Below, piece after piece: positions 24,840-33,103 of a stretch of DNA of 64,000 nt (within the stretch, counting starts at the first letter, position 1; each line of letters opens with the position of its first letter). The stretch lies in assembly GCF_001006805.1 (NCBI RefSeq), contig NZ_LN811350.1, forward strand, positions 563,324 to 627,323, written 5' to 3'. The translations under genes and the position numbers were made by a program. Under the pieces are notes generated by a model that made no database searches, was not told where the DNA came from, and saw nothing but the letters and a program-made list of their open reading frames with translations. Origin of the DNA: Microvirga massiliensis (GTDB taxonomy: Bacteria; Pseudomonadota; Alphaproteobacteria; Rhizobiales; Beijerinckiaceae).

Positions 24840-24874
24840 TCTTCTCCTGCCCGAGCTCCCGGAGCCGCACCGTC

Positions 24875-25276
24875 ATGGCCAAACTCACATTCGAACTCGT
24901 GGCGCCCGAGCGGATCATCTTCTCCGGCGACGTCGACGCCGTCGTTCTGCCCGCATCCGAGGGCGACATGACAGTTCTCCCCGGGCACGCGCCGCTCATG
25001 ACCGCGCTGAAAACGGGCTTTCTCGTCATCACGGACACCGTCGGCAACGGCCGCCGCGTGCTCGTGCGCGGCGGCTTCGCCGACATGAACCCGCAGGGTC
25101 TGACCGTGCTCGCGGCGCGCGCACTTCCCGAAGAGGAGATCACCCCGGAGATCCTCGACAGGGAAATCCTCCACGCCGAGATGCTCTACGATGCCACGAA
25201 CGACCTCGGCGGAAAGCTGGCCGCGGAGGCTGCGATCGCGCAACTCCGAGAAGCCCGCGCAGCCCTGAGTTTCTGA
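24875..25276 (+). CDS. atpC: ATP synthase F1 epsilon subunit
   Basis: This is the epsilon subunit, part of the rotor and an inhibitor of ATP hydrolysis. The 133 residues show the N-terminal beta-sandwich (ELVAPERIIFSGDVDAVVLP and EGDMTVLPGHAPLMTAL, typical epsilon motifs) and a helical C-terminal part that is rather short of basic residues. It is the last gene of the atp operon and is followed within 7 nt by a clear rho-independent terminator. Confidence 0.96.
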   Translation: MAKLTFELVAPERIIFSGDVDAVVLPASEGDMTVLPGHAPLMTALKTGFLVITDTVGNGRRVLVRGGFADMNPQGLTVLAARALPEEEITPEILDREILHAEMLYDATNDLGGKLAAEAAIAQLREARAALSF

Positions 25277-25282
25277 ATGACT

Positions 25283-25310
25283 GGCCGGCCTCGCGCCGGC
25301 CTTTTCATTT
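25283..25310 (+). terminator. Rho-independent terminator of the atp operon
   Basis: The stem ggccggc (25283-25289) and gccggcc (25295-25301), with a 5-nt loop, is followed by ttttcattt. It starts 7 nt after the atpC stop. Confidence 0.8.
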
Positions 25311-25333
25311 CTTGGACGTTCCCGCGTTCCGAT

Positions 25334-25364
25334 CGTCATTGTGAGCGGAGCGAAACAATCCAGG
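25334..25364. repeat. Dispersed repeat, copy A
   Basis: A 31-base copy of a family that also occurs at 46945-46975 and 47086-47116. The shared core reads ttgNgagcgNagNgaaNcaatccagg-like in each copy. This copy sits just after the atp terminator. A degenerate partner, aacgacgaaatgaca, may lie at 25403-25417. Confidence 0.6.
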
Positions 25365-25486
25365 CTACCGCGCTAGGAAGAAGCACTTTGCCTGCAAATC
25401 GGAACGACGAAATGACATCTGTCACGTCCTGTCTCTTTGCCACACCAGCCTACCGTTCCTGCATGGCCGGAGGCATCGCGTCTCGA

Positions 25487-25840
25487 TTACGCGTCTCGCT
25501 CACTCCTGACAGACACCGCCATTCCAAGAAAAACCAGCATGGCTCGATTGAGGCGAAGGACATCCTCGTCATCCAAGCGTCCGATACGAGAGCCAATTTT
25601 TGACTTTGGGACGGTGGTGATCTTGTCGACCATCAGACGGCAAGGCGCACGCAAACCATTACGCTCGTTTGGCTCGATCAGAATGCGGAACAGCGGCGCC
25701 TCCGTCTCGTCCGTGGTGAAAGCGCAGATCGTGACGGAGTTGGTCGCGTCGAAGCTGTCGTCCTGTACGATCGCGACGGGGCGCGGCTTTCCTGCGTAAT
25801 CCTTGCCACCAGAGACCGTCCAGATCTCGCCTCGCCTCAT
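25487..25840 (-). CDS. MazF/PemK-type toxin (predicted endoribonuclease)
   Basis: A 117-residue protein of the PemK/MazF fold. It starts MRRGEIWTVSGG, has KPRPVAIVQDD, the SVTICAFTT strand, the LRAPCRLMVDKITTVPKSKIG core and the IGRLDDEDVLRLNRAM helix. These are typical MazF landmarks, so cleavage of mRNA at short motifs is expected. Its ATG overlaps the antitoxin stop (ATGA, 25837-25840), so translation is coupled. The C-terminus (MAVSVRSERDA) is polar. The gene is oriented against the atp operon. Which RNA motif it cuts is unknown. Confidence 0.88.
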   Translation of the reverse strand: MRRGEIWTVSGGKDYAGKPRPVAIVQDDSFDATNSVTICAFTTDETEAPLFRILIEPNERNGLRAPCRLMVDKITTVPKSKIGSRIGRLDDEDVLRLNRAMLVFLGMAVSVRSERDA

Positions 25841-26061
25841 TCGTCATTCCAGTTCGACACCGCATCGATGAACGCCTGATCCTCGCGAGCATGGGCGCTC
25901 GCGGCGACGGCCCGTGATTGACGATGCGCTTCGGAACGAAAGGCCGGCGCGCGTACGTCCGGTACCCAGATCTGGATCGGGCGCAGGCCCTGACGGCGCA
26001 ATCGCTCTCGATGCTCTTGTACTTTCACGCGGGAGGGCTTGGACCGAGGCGCCGACGTCAT
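25837..26061 (-). CDS. MazE-family antitoxin (DUF3018 type)
   Basis: A 74-residue antitoxin that would bind and inhibit the downstream MazF. It has a basic N-terminus, VQEHRERLRRQGLRPIQIW and VPDVRAP, and an acidic C-terminal DQAFIDAVSNWNDE that probably occupies the toxin groove. The pattern matches the DUF3018 MazE antitoxins common in alphaproteobacteria. The ATG at 26061 has ggag 8-11 nt upstream and is preferred over 26067. A perfect palindrome at 26079-26092 immediately upstream is a candidate operator for autoregulation. Confidence 0.85.
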   Translation of the reverse strand: MTSAPRSKPSRVKVQEHRERLRRQGLRPIQIWVPDVRAPAFRSEAHRQSRAVAASAHAREDQAFIDAVSNWNDE

Positions 26062-26078
26062 GACCATTCTCCAGGCGG

Positions 26079-26092
26079 GGTTACATGTAACC
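26079..26092. promoter_or_regulatory. Palindromic operator candidate of the mazEF module
   Basis: GGTTACATGTAACC is a perfect 14-bp palindrome ending 18 bp before the antitoxin ATG and just upstream of its ribosome-binding site. Type II antitoxins usually repress their own promoter through such a site. The assignment is from position and symmetry only. Confidence 0.6.
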
Positions 26093-26227
26093 TATCACGA
26101 GCTGGTCGGTTCAGCCAGTCTCAAGCCCCGGAGGTCACGATGCCGTGCCGAGCTGCAGAGAACTCCCGAACTCCTACACCGATCTATGGGCGCGATTTCC
26201 GCAGCCAGATGCCGCCCTCTCCCCCAA

Positions 26228-29200
26228 TCACTCCCCCATCGCGATCAGCGTCGCATTCCCACCAGCCGCGGCGGTGTTGATCGTCACTGTCTGCTCGGTT
26301 GCGAAGCGCGGGAGGTAGAACGGTCCGCCGGCCTTCGGGCCGGTGCCGGAAAGACCATGTCCTCCGAACGGCTGCACGCCGACCACGGCGCCGATCATGT
26401 TGCGGTTGACGTAGACATTGCCGACCGAGAGCCGTTCGATGATGCGCTCCACGGTGGTGTCGATCCGCGAATGCACGCCGAGTGTCAGGCCGTAGCCGCT
26501 GGCCTCGATCGTCTCGAGCACGTGATCGAGATCGCGCGCGCGATAGCGCACCACGTGCAGGATCGGTCCAAAGACTTCCTCCGCCAGAGCCCTTGCGTGC
26601 GGCAACTCGAAGACATGCGGCGCGACGTAGAGCCCTTCGGGCGCTATGCCCGCATAATGCACACGAGCCGAGGACTTCTCCATGGCGACGATGTGCGCAC
26701 CGAGGCGCGCCATCGCATCCGCGTCGATCACGGGCCCGATCTGCGTCGCGATTTCCCGCGGGTCGCCGACCTTCAGCTCGCGGGCCGCGCCGGCGATCAT
26801 CTCGATCATCCGGTCAGCAACATCCTCCTGGATGCACAGGAGACGCAGCGCGGAGCAGCGCTGGCCCGCGGAGCGGAACGCGGATGTCATGACATCGTCC
26901 GCGACCTGCTCGGGCAGCGCCGTAGCATCGACGATCATGGCGTTGATGCCACCAGTTTCGGCGATCAGCGGAACGATCGGTCCATCCTTGTCTGCCAGCG
27001 TCCGATTGATCAGGCGGGCCACCTCGGTGGAACCCGTAAAGACGACGCCCGCGACCGCAGGTGACGCCACGAGCGCGGCGCCGATCGATCCGTCACCCGG
27101 CATGAGATGAAGGGCCGAAGCCGGAATTCCGGCCTCGTGCAGCAGGCGAACCGCAAGAGCGGCAATGAGGGGCGTCTGCTCGGCAGGTTTCGCGACCACG
27201 GCATTGCCGGCGACGAGCGCGGCCGTGACCTGTCCGAGAAAGATCGCGAGCGGGAAATTCCACGGAGAGATCGCCACGAACACGCCTCGCCCGCGCAGGC
27301 GAAGCACGTTGCTCTCGCCCGTCGGACCGGGCATGAGCGTGCCGGGTCCGAACAGGCGCTCGCCTTCGAGAGCGTAGTAGCGGCAGAAATCAGCCGCCTC
27401 GCGAACTTCGGACAGCGCATCGTCGAGCGTCTTGCCGGCTTCCGCCTGAAGAAGATGCAGGAAGGCGCCCCGGCGCTCCTCCAGGAGATCCGCAGCCCGC
27501 CGCAGCGCCGCAGCCCGCTGTTCGACCGGCGTCTCCGCCCACGCGCGAAAGCCTGCCTGGGCCCGTTGAAGGGCAGTCGACGCATCGCCGGGGCTCGCTT
27601 CGACCACCTGTCCCACGACAAAGCCGTCGATCGGGCTCGTAACCGCACGCTCCCGACCGGAGCGCTCGCGTCCATCCACCAGCAGAGCCGCGTGGAACGG
27701 TTCCGTAGTGCCGCGGCGAATCTCCGCCAGGAGTGATTCAAGGGACGCTTCGTGCCCGAATTCCACGCCACGCGAGTTCGCCCGCTCCGGACCATAGAGA
27801 TCGCGCGGCAGCGGGAGCTTCGGATGCCGGGCCGCAGCCGGCATCCCGACGAGGTCGGCAGGCCGTTCGAGCAGCGTCTCGACCGGAACGGAAGGATCGG
27901 CTGCCTGCGAGACGAAGGAGGAGTTCGCACCATTCTCGAGAAGGCGTCGGACGAGATAAGCGAGAAGATCCCGGTGCCCTCCGACCGGGGCATAGGTCCG
28001 GCACGCCGCGCCGGGATTGGCCTCCAGGACGTGAGCGTAGAGCGCCTCGCCCATTCCGTGCAGGCGCTGGAACTCGTAGCCCTCGACGCCGCCGGCCATC
28101 TCGATGATCGTCGCAACGGTCAGCGCATTATGGGTCGCGAATTGCGGGAACAGGCGCGGACGGTGCGCCAGCATTCTCTCCGCACAGGCCACGTAGTTCA
28201 GATCCGTCATCGCCTTGCGGGTGAAGACGGGATAATCGTCGAGCCCGCGCTCCTGCGCGCGTTTCACCTCGGTGTCCCAATAGGCGCCCTTGACGAGGCG
28301 CACCATGAGGCGCCGCCCGAGGTGCTCGGCAAGGCCCGCCACATAGTCGATCACGGCTTCGGCGCGCTTCTGGTAGGCCTGGATCGCGAGGCCGAACCCC
28401 GTCCAGTCGGCTAGAGACTCATCGCTCAGAACGGCGACTATGACGTCGAGGGACAGTTCGAGCCGGTCCGCCTCCTCGGCATCGACGGTGAAGTTGAGAT
28501 CGTATGCTTTCGCGCGCCGGGCGAGATCGAGCACGACCGGGACGAGTTCTGCCATGACGCGATCGCGACTCAGGGCTTCGTAGCGGGGGTGGAGCGCCGA
28601 GAGCTTCACCGAGATGCCCGGCCGGTCGGGCAGGAGATCGTTGCCGGCTGCACGCCCGATCGCTTGGATCGCCGCGGCGTAGGAGTCACGGTAGCGCGCG
28701 GCGTCGGCGGCCGTCCGGGCTCCCTCTCCGAGCATGTCGAAGGAGTAGCGGAAGAGCCGACCGCTTCCCGAGCGTGCACGGCCGAGCGCTTCATCGATTG
28801 TCTGCCCGAGCACGAAGTGATTGCCCATCACCCGCATGGCCTGGCGGGTTGCTGCGCGCACGGCCGGGAGGCCGATGCGCTTTGCGAGCTGCCCCAGGAT
28901 GCCCTCCGGGGTCTCGCCCGGCTGAATAATTCGCGTGGTCACGCCGAGCGCCCAGGCCGAGGCATTCACCAGGAAGGCTTCCGAACGGGCCTCGTGCCCC
29001 GCGAAATTTCCCTGGCCGAGCTTGTCCTCGATCAGCCGGTCTGCCGTGGCTGCGTCGGGCACCCGGAGCAGAGCCTCCGCGAGGACCATCAGCGCAAGGC
29101 CCTCCTTCGTGGAGAGCGAATACTCGCGAAGCACTTCCTCGACGCCGCCTAAGCCCCCGCCGTGAGACCGGATCGCTTCGATGAGGCGTGTTGCACGGTT

Positions 29201-29320
29201 GTCGATCCGGCGTTCCGCATCGGTCGAGCGGCGCGTGGCGGCGAGTAAACGAGCCGCGATCGCCGCATCGTCTTCGGCAAAGGGCGCTCGGAAAGGGGGA
29301 AAGGGCAACCGGTCCGGCAT
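26228..29320 (-). CDS. putA: Bifunctional proline dehydrogenase / L-glutamate gamma-semialdehyde dehydrogenase
   Basis: This enzyme oxidises proline to glutamate in two steps: an FAD-dependent proline dehydrogenase barrel (about residues 150-450) and an NAD-dependent aldehyde dehydrogenase (about 530-1000). Visible signatures are SVKLSALHPRYE and YDLNFTVDAEEADRLELSL in the first domain. The second has VAISPWNFPLAIF, the catalytic-Cys motif SAGQRCSALR and a Gly-rich coenzyme loop (FTGSTEVA). With 1030 residues and no ribbon-helix-helix N-terminus it is a PutA that does not bind DNA. The ATG at 29320 has aggag 7-11 nt upstream. Regulation is probably by the divergent Lrp-type gene. Confidence 0.95.
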   Translation of the reverse strand: MPDRLPFPPFRAPFAEDDAAIAARLLAATRRSTDAERRIDNRATRLIEAIRSHGGGLGGVEEVLREYSLSTKEGLALMVLAEALLRVPDAATADRLIEDKLGQGNFAGHEARSEAFLVNASAWALGVTTRIIQPGETPEGILGQLAKRIGLPAVRAATRQAMRVMGNHFVLGQTIDEALGRARSGSGRLFRYSFDMLGEGARTAADAARYRDSYAAAIQAIGRAAGNDLLPDRPGISVKLSALHPRYEALSRDRVMAELVPVVLDLARRAKAYDLNFTVDAEEADRLELSLDVIVAVLSDESLADWTGFGLAIQAYQKRAEAVIDYVAGLAEHLGRRLMVRLVKGAYWDTEVKRAQERGLDDYPVFTRKAMTDLNYVACAERMLAHRPRLFPQFATHNALTVATIIEMAGGVEGYEFQRLHGMGEALYAHVLEANPGAACRTYAPVGGHRDLLAYLVRRLLENGANSSFVSQAADPSVPVETLLERPADLVGMPAAARHPKLPLPRDLYGPERANSRGVEFGHEASLESLLAEIRRGTTEPFHAALLVDGRERSGRERAVTSPIDGFVVGQVVEASPGDASTALQRAQAGFRAWAETPVEQRAAALRRAADLLEERRGAFLHLLQAEAGKTLDDALSEVREAADFCRYYALEGERLFGPGTLMPGPTGESNVLRLRGRGVFVAISPWNFPLAIFLGQVTAALVAGNAVVAKPAEQTPLIAALAVRLLHEAGIPASALHLMPGDGSIGAALVASPAVAGVVFTGSTEVARLINRTLADKDGPIVPLIAETGGINAMIVDATALPEQVADDVMTSAFRSAGQRCSALRLLCIQEDVADRMIEMIAGAARELKVGDPREIATQIGPVIDADAMARLGAHIVAMEKSSARVHYAGIAPEGLYVAPHVFELPHARALAEEVFGPILHVVRYRARDLDHVLETIEASGYGLTLGVHSRIDTTVERIIERLSVGNVYVNRNMIGAVVGVQPFGGHGLSGTGPKAGGPFYLPRFATEQTVTINTAAAGGNATLIAMGE

Positions 29321-29399
29321 TCGGGAACTCCTGGGGCTGCCTTGAACATAAGCGATCTCGAGCCGTGGTTCGATGGGCATTTGGCCAGGATTGCCGTAG

Positions 29400-29429
29400 T
29401 ATAATCTAGCAAAGCATCATTACGTAGTG
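29400..29429. promoter_or_regulatory. putA-lrp intergenic control region
   Basis: The 112-bp divergent spacer contains a perfect TATAAT (29400-29405), which could be a -10 box for the regulator, though no good -35 at 16-18 bp is seen. A near-palindrome centred on TACGTA lies at 29418-29429 (CATTACGTAGTG, 10 of 12 bases symmetric). It lies within 4 nt of the regulator ATG, where Lrp-family binding would give autoregulation. Confidence 0.4.
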
Positions 29430-29432
29430 AAA

Positions 29433-29894
29433 ATGACTGACATCGACAGAACAGACCGTCGAATTCTCGGTATCCTCCAGGTCGACGGCCGGATTGCTAC
29501 CGTTGAACTGGCGGACCGGATCGGACTTTCCCCCACTGCGACGAGCGAGCGCCTCAAGCGCTTGCAGCGGGACGGCTTCATCGTCGGGTATTCGGTGCGC
29601 ATCGATCCTGCGCGCCTCGGGCTCGGCCTGCTCGTCTTCGTGGAGGTCTTGCTCGACAAGACGACGCCCGATGCCTTCGAGCGGTTCAGTGCGGCCGTCC
29701 GGCGCGCGCCGGAGGTTCTCGAGTGTCATATGGTAGCCGGTGGCTTCGACTACCTCGTGAAAACTCGGGTTGCCGACATGGCGGCCTACCGGCGCTTTCT
29801 CGGTGAGATCCTCCTGGCACTCCCGGGGGTGAAGGAAACCCGGACCTATGCGGTGATGGAGGAAGTGAAGAGCGATGGAATCCTGCCCGTCTGA
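29433..29894 (+). CDS. Lrp/AsnC-family regulator, probable PutR
   Basis: A 153-residue transcription factor with an N-terminal winged helix-turn-helix (DRTDRRILGILQVDGRIATVELADRIGLSPTATSERLKRL region). The C-terminal RAM ligand-binding domain includes VLECHMVAGGFDYLVKTRV. The divergent position next to putA fits the proline-responsive activator PutR known in alphaproteobacteria. I chose the ATG at 29433 over the GTG 6 nt earlier. The effector, presumably proline, is inferred from context. Confidence 0.9.
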   Translation: MTDIDRTDRRILGILQVDGRIATVELADRIGLSPTATSERLKRLQRDGFIVGYSVRIDPARLGLGLLVFVEVLLDKTTPDAFERFSAAVRRAPEVLECHMVAGGFDYLVKTRVADMAAYRRFLGEILLALPGVKETRTYAVMEEVKSDGILPV

Positions 29895-30193
29895 GCGGGG
29901 CGGCGATCGGATGGCCCGATCCCATCGGACCGTGGAGCGATGACACCCGACCCGACGAGACGAGGCCCGTGCTTCCAAGCGAGCGCCCCGTTTCTTGTCT
30001 TTTCACCTCGTCACGAGCGAGGCGCTCGATTGTTCGACAAGCTCTTGACCCAATGCAGCCTTCGTCCTGCAATGCAACTCATCATGGCAGAGATGGCCCT
30101 TTCTCATCCCAACGGCATGAGGTTTGCAGTGGGAATCGGAGTTGCGTGGCCGGGCTGTTTGTTTGCGGCAGGAAGACTGTGAGAGGGGGGGAG

Positions 30194-31243
30194 ATGTCGA
30201 AGACGAGAGGCGGCGGGCATTCCATCCTGGGGCGGCTCTGGCTGGCGCCCATCTGCGCAGCCCTGGTGGTCCTGACGGCCTTGCCGGCATCTGCGCAGAC
30301 GCCGGTCCGATTCAGCCTCGATTGGCGGTGGGAGGGACCGGCCGCAATCTTCGCTGTGGCTCTGGACAAAGGATATTTCAGAGAGGAGGGGCTCGATGTC
30401 ACGATCGAGCCGGCGAGCGGCTCACGCGAGCCGATCTCTCGCATCGCATCCGGAACCCACGACATGGGCTTCGGCGACGTGAATTCGCTGGTCCGCTTTC
30501 GGGACGAGCATTCGACGACCGGGCTCAAGGCCGTGATGATGGTTTACGATCGCCCGCCCTTCTCCATCATCGGCCGCCGCAGCCGTGGCATCACAAAGGA
30601 GGTCTCCAGCCTCGAGGGGAAGAAATTCGGTGCTCCGGCGACCGATGGCGCCTTTGCGCAGTGGCCGATCTTCAAGGTCTTGAACCGCATCGACGACAGC
30701 AAGATGCAGATGGAGAACGTAGGCTTTCCGGTCCGTGAGCCGATGCTCGCGCAAGGCGAGGTCGACGGCATCTTCGGCTACGCGATGACCTCCTACATCA
30801 ACCTGAAGGCGCGCGGTGTTCCCACGGACGACATCGTCGTCCTTCTGATGAGTGATTACGGGCTCGAACTCTACGGCAATGCCATCATCGTCTCGGAGAA
30901 ATTCGCCGAGGAGAATCCCGAAGCCGTCAAGGGCATGCTGCGTGCAATCGCGAAGGGGATACGCGATACCATTGCCAATCCGGATGCAGCCGTCGACTCC
31001 ATTCTCAAGCGCAACGAAATCGCCAAGAAGGATGTCGAGCTCGAACGGCTCAAGATGACTCTCGAGAATTATGTCGTCACACCATACGTGAAAGCGAACG
31101 GATTCGGCGGGATCGACAAGGAGCGCTTCAGCCGGACCCTGGATCAGATCGGCCTGGCCTTCAAATACAAGAACAAGCCCGCGATCGACGACATCTTCAC
31201 GGATGCCTATCTGCCGGCGGCGGAACTCCGCAAGGCGGATTGA
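30194..31243 (+). CDS. ABC transporter substrate-binding protein, NMT1/THI5-like
   Basis: A 349-residue periplasmic binding protein. The N-terminus carries a signal peptide ending LPASAQT. The body starts with VRFSLDWRWEGPAAIFAVALDKGYFREEGLDVTI-type sequence, which is the NMT1/THI5-like opening shared by pyrimidine-precursor, taurine and riboflavin binding proteins. The ATG at 30194 follows a run of G and a gggggag ribosome-binding site. An upstream open frame to 29969 has no signal-peptide logic. No permease or ATPase gene is adjacent, so it is an orphan here. The ligand is unknown. Confidence 0.85.
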   Translation: MSKTRGGGHSILGRLWLAPICAALVVLTALPASAQTPVRFSLDWRWEGPAAIFAVALDKGYFREEGLDVTIEPASGSREPISRIASGTHDMGFGDVNSLVRFRDEHSTTGLKAVMMVYDRPPFSIIGRRSRGITKEVSSLEGKKFGAPATDGAFAQWPIFKVLNRIDDSKMQMENVGFPVREPMLAQGEVDGIFGYAMTSYINLKARGVPTDDIVVLLMSDYGLELYGNAIIVSEKFAEENPEAVKGMLRAIAKGIRDTIANPDAAVDSILKRNEIAKKDVELERLKMTLENYVVTPYVKANGFGGIDKERFSRTLDQIGLAFKYKNKPAIDDIFTDAYLPAAELRKAD

Positions 31244-31291
31244 GACAATCGAACGGCAGGGCCGGTGCAATATCGTCCCGTGTGAAGGCGG

Positions 31292-31318
31292 AGACCGACC
31301 CGAGCGTTTCGTCGGTCT
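31292..31318 (+). terminator. Weak hairpin after the substrate-binding protein gene
   Basis: The arms agaccgac (31292-31299) and gtcggtct (31311-31318) enclose an 11-nt loop. No real T-run follows, so termination is uncertain. Confidence 0.3.
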
Positions 31319-31438
31319 TCGCGATGTCGCTTGAGCCGATACAGGTGCAGATTGCGGGCCGCTGGTTCGGTCGGGCCGTTTGCTGGAACCCCCGATGAAG
31401 GCTTGGTAGAAAGGCGGTTCGGAGCGGAGAGTCCGATC

Positions 31439-33055
31439 ATGCTCGAATACGGCACCGACTACGAGACGCTCGTCGGGCGCTTCCGCTGGAGGATCCCCGA
31501 GCGGTTCAACATCGGTGTCGCCGTCTGCGATCGCTGGGCCGAACGCGAGCCCGATCGTGTCGCCGTCCTCGATATTGCGCCGAATGGCGATGTCCGTCCG
31601 CTGACCTATGGCGAATTGCGGGACGCGTCGAACCGGCTTGCGCGCGCCCTGCAGGCTCGGGGCATCGGCCCCGGTGACCGGGTCGCGGTTCTGCTACCGC
31701 AAGGTGCGACGGTCCCGATCGCGCACGTGGCGATCTACAAGCTCGGCGCGATCGCTCTGCCGCTCGCTGCGCTGTTCGGCATCGATGCGATCGCCTATCG
31801 GTTCCATGATGCAGGCGTCAAGGCGCTCGTCACCAACGCTGCCGGCCTCGCGAAACTCGCCGAGCTCGAAGAGCCTGTTCCGACGCTCGACGTGATCCTG
31901 TCGGTCGACGGCGCAGAAGGCGCGGCGGAGAGTTTCCACGCTGCCCTCGCGAGCGAGGAGCCCGCCTTCGATCCGGTGGATACAGGGCCGGATGATCCCG
32001 CGATGATGATCTATACGTCGGGAACGACAGGAGCCCCGAAAGGCGCTCTTCACGCGCATCGCATTCTCCTTGGGCACTTGCCGGGCGTGCAGATGCCGCA
32101 CGAGTTTCTGCCTCGCGAGGGGGATCGTCTCTGGACGCCCGCCGACTGGGCCTGGGCGGGCGGTCTCCTCAACGTGCTCCTGCCAGGCCTCTATTTCGGC
32201 GTGCCAGTCATTGCGCGGAAGTTCGAGAAGTTCGATCCCGAAGAAGCCTTCCGGCTAATGGCGGATTATGGCGTGCGCAACACCTTCGTGCCCCCGACAG
32301 CCCTGCGCATGCTGCGCACCGTCCCAAATCCCCGCGGCCGCTTCGATCTCGCCCTGCGCACGGTCGCCTCCGGGGGTGAATCGCTCGGGGCGGAGACCTT
32401 TGCATGGGGTCGCGAAGCTCTCGGGCTCACCATCAACGAATTCTACGGCCAAACCGAATGCAACCTGGTCCTGTCCTCCTGTGCCGAGATCGGCGTGGCG
32501 CAGGCCGGCGCGATCGGCAAGCCCGTCCCCGGCCACGAGGTCGGGGTCATCAGGGAGGATGGCAGTCGCTGCGAGCCCGAAGAAATCGGGCAGATCGCCG
32601 TGCTGCGGCCCGATCCGGTGATGTTTCTGTCCTACTGGAACAAGGCCGATGCCACGCGCGCGAAGTTCCTGTGCGACTGGATGACGACCGGAGACCAGGG
32701 AATGATCGACGCCGACGGCTACGTGCACTTCATCGGGCGCGACGATGACGTCATCACCTCTGCGGGCTACCGGATCGGTCCCGGCGAGATCGAGGATTGC
32801 CTCATCCGCCACCCGGCTGTTGCGCTCGCTGCCGTCGTGGGAAAGCCGGATGCGATGCGTACGGAAATCGTCAAGGCCTTTGTGGTCCTGAAGGACGGCT
32901 ATTCGCCCTCCGACACGCTCGCCGCCGACATCCAGGGCTTCGTGCGGGCACGGCTTTCGGCCCACGAATACCCGCGGGAGATCGCCTTCCGCGCCTCTCT
33001 GCCCTTGACCACGACCGGCAAGGTGATCCGGCGCCTCCTGCGCGAAGAGGCCTGA
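31439..33055 (+). CDS. AMP-forming acyl-CoA synthetase (medium-chain/acetyl-CoA synthetase-like)
   Basis: This enzyme activates a carboxylate to its CoA thioester through an acyl-adenylate. The 538 residues show the P-loop-like IYTSGTTGAPKG near residue 191-202, NEFYGQTECN (motif A5), TGDQGMIDADGY, GRDDDVITSAGYRIGP, and the C-terminal catalytic lysine in TTTGKVIRR. The closest family features are those of medium-chain acyl-CoA synthetases (AcsM type). The substrate is not determinable. The ATG at 31439 is used because the upstream frame from 31331 has no coding character. It follows the substrate-binding protein gene on the same strand. Confidence 0.88.
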   Translation: MLEYGTDYETLVGRFRWRIPERFNIGVAVCDRWAEREPDRVAVLDIAPNGDVRPLTYGELRDASNRLARALQARGIGPGDRVAVLLPQGATVPIAHVAIYKLGAIALPLAALFGIDAIAYRFHDAGVKALVTNAAGLAKLAELEEPVPTLDVILSVDGAEGAAESFHAALASEEPAFDPVDTGPDDPAMMIYTSGTTGAPKGALHAHRILLGHLPGVQMPHEFLPREGDRLWTPADWAWAGGLLNVLLPGLYFGVPVIARKFEKFDPEEAFRLMADYGVRNTFVPPTALRMLRTVPNPRGRFDLALRTVASGGESLGAETFAWGREALGLTINEFYGQTECNLVLSSCAEIGVAQAGAIGKPVPGHEVGVIREDGSRCEPEEIGQIAVLRPDPVMFLSYWNKADATRAKFLCDWMTTGDQGMIDADGYVHFIGRDDDVITSAGYRIGPGEIEDCLIRHPAVALAAVVGKPDAMRTEIVKAFVVLKDGYSPSDTLAADIQGFVRARLSAHEYPREIAFRASLPLTTTGKVIRRLLREEA

Positions 33056-33103
33056 CGCTCGCCGCTTATGGCGCGAGATCGGCTTGCTGCCGCTCCCTCT
33101 CTG

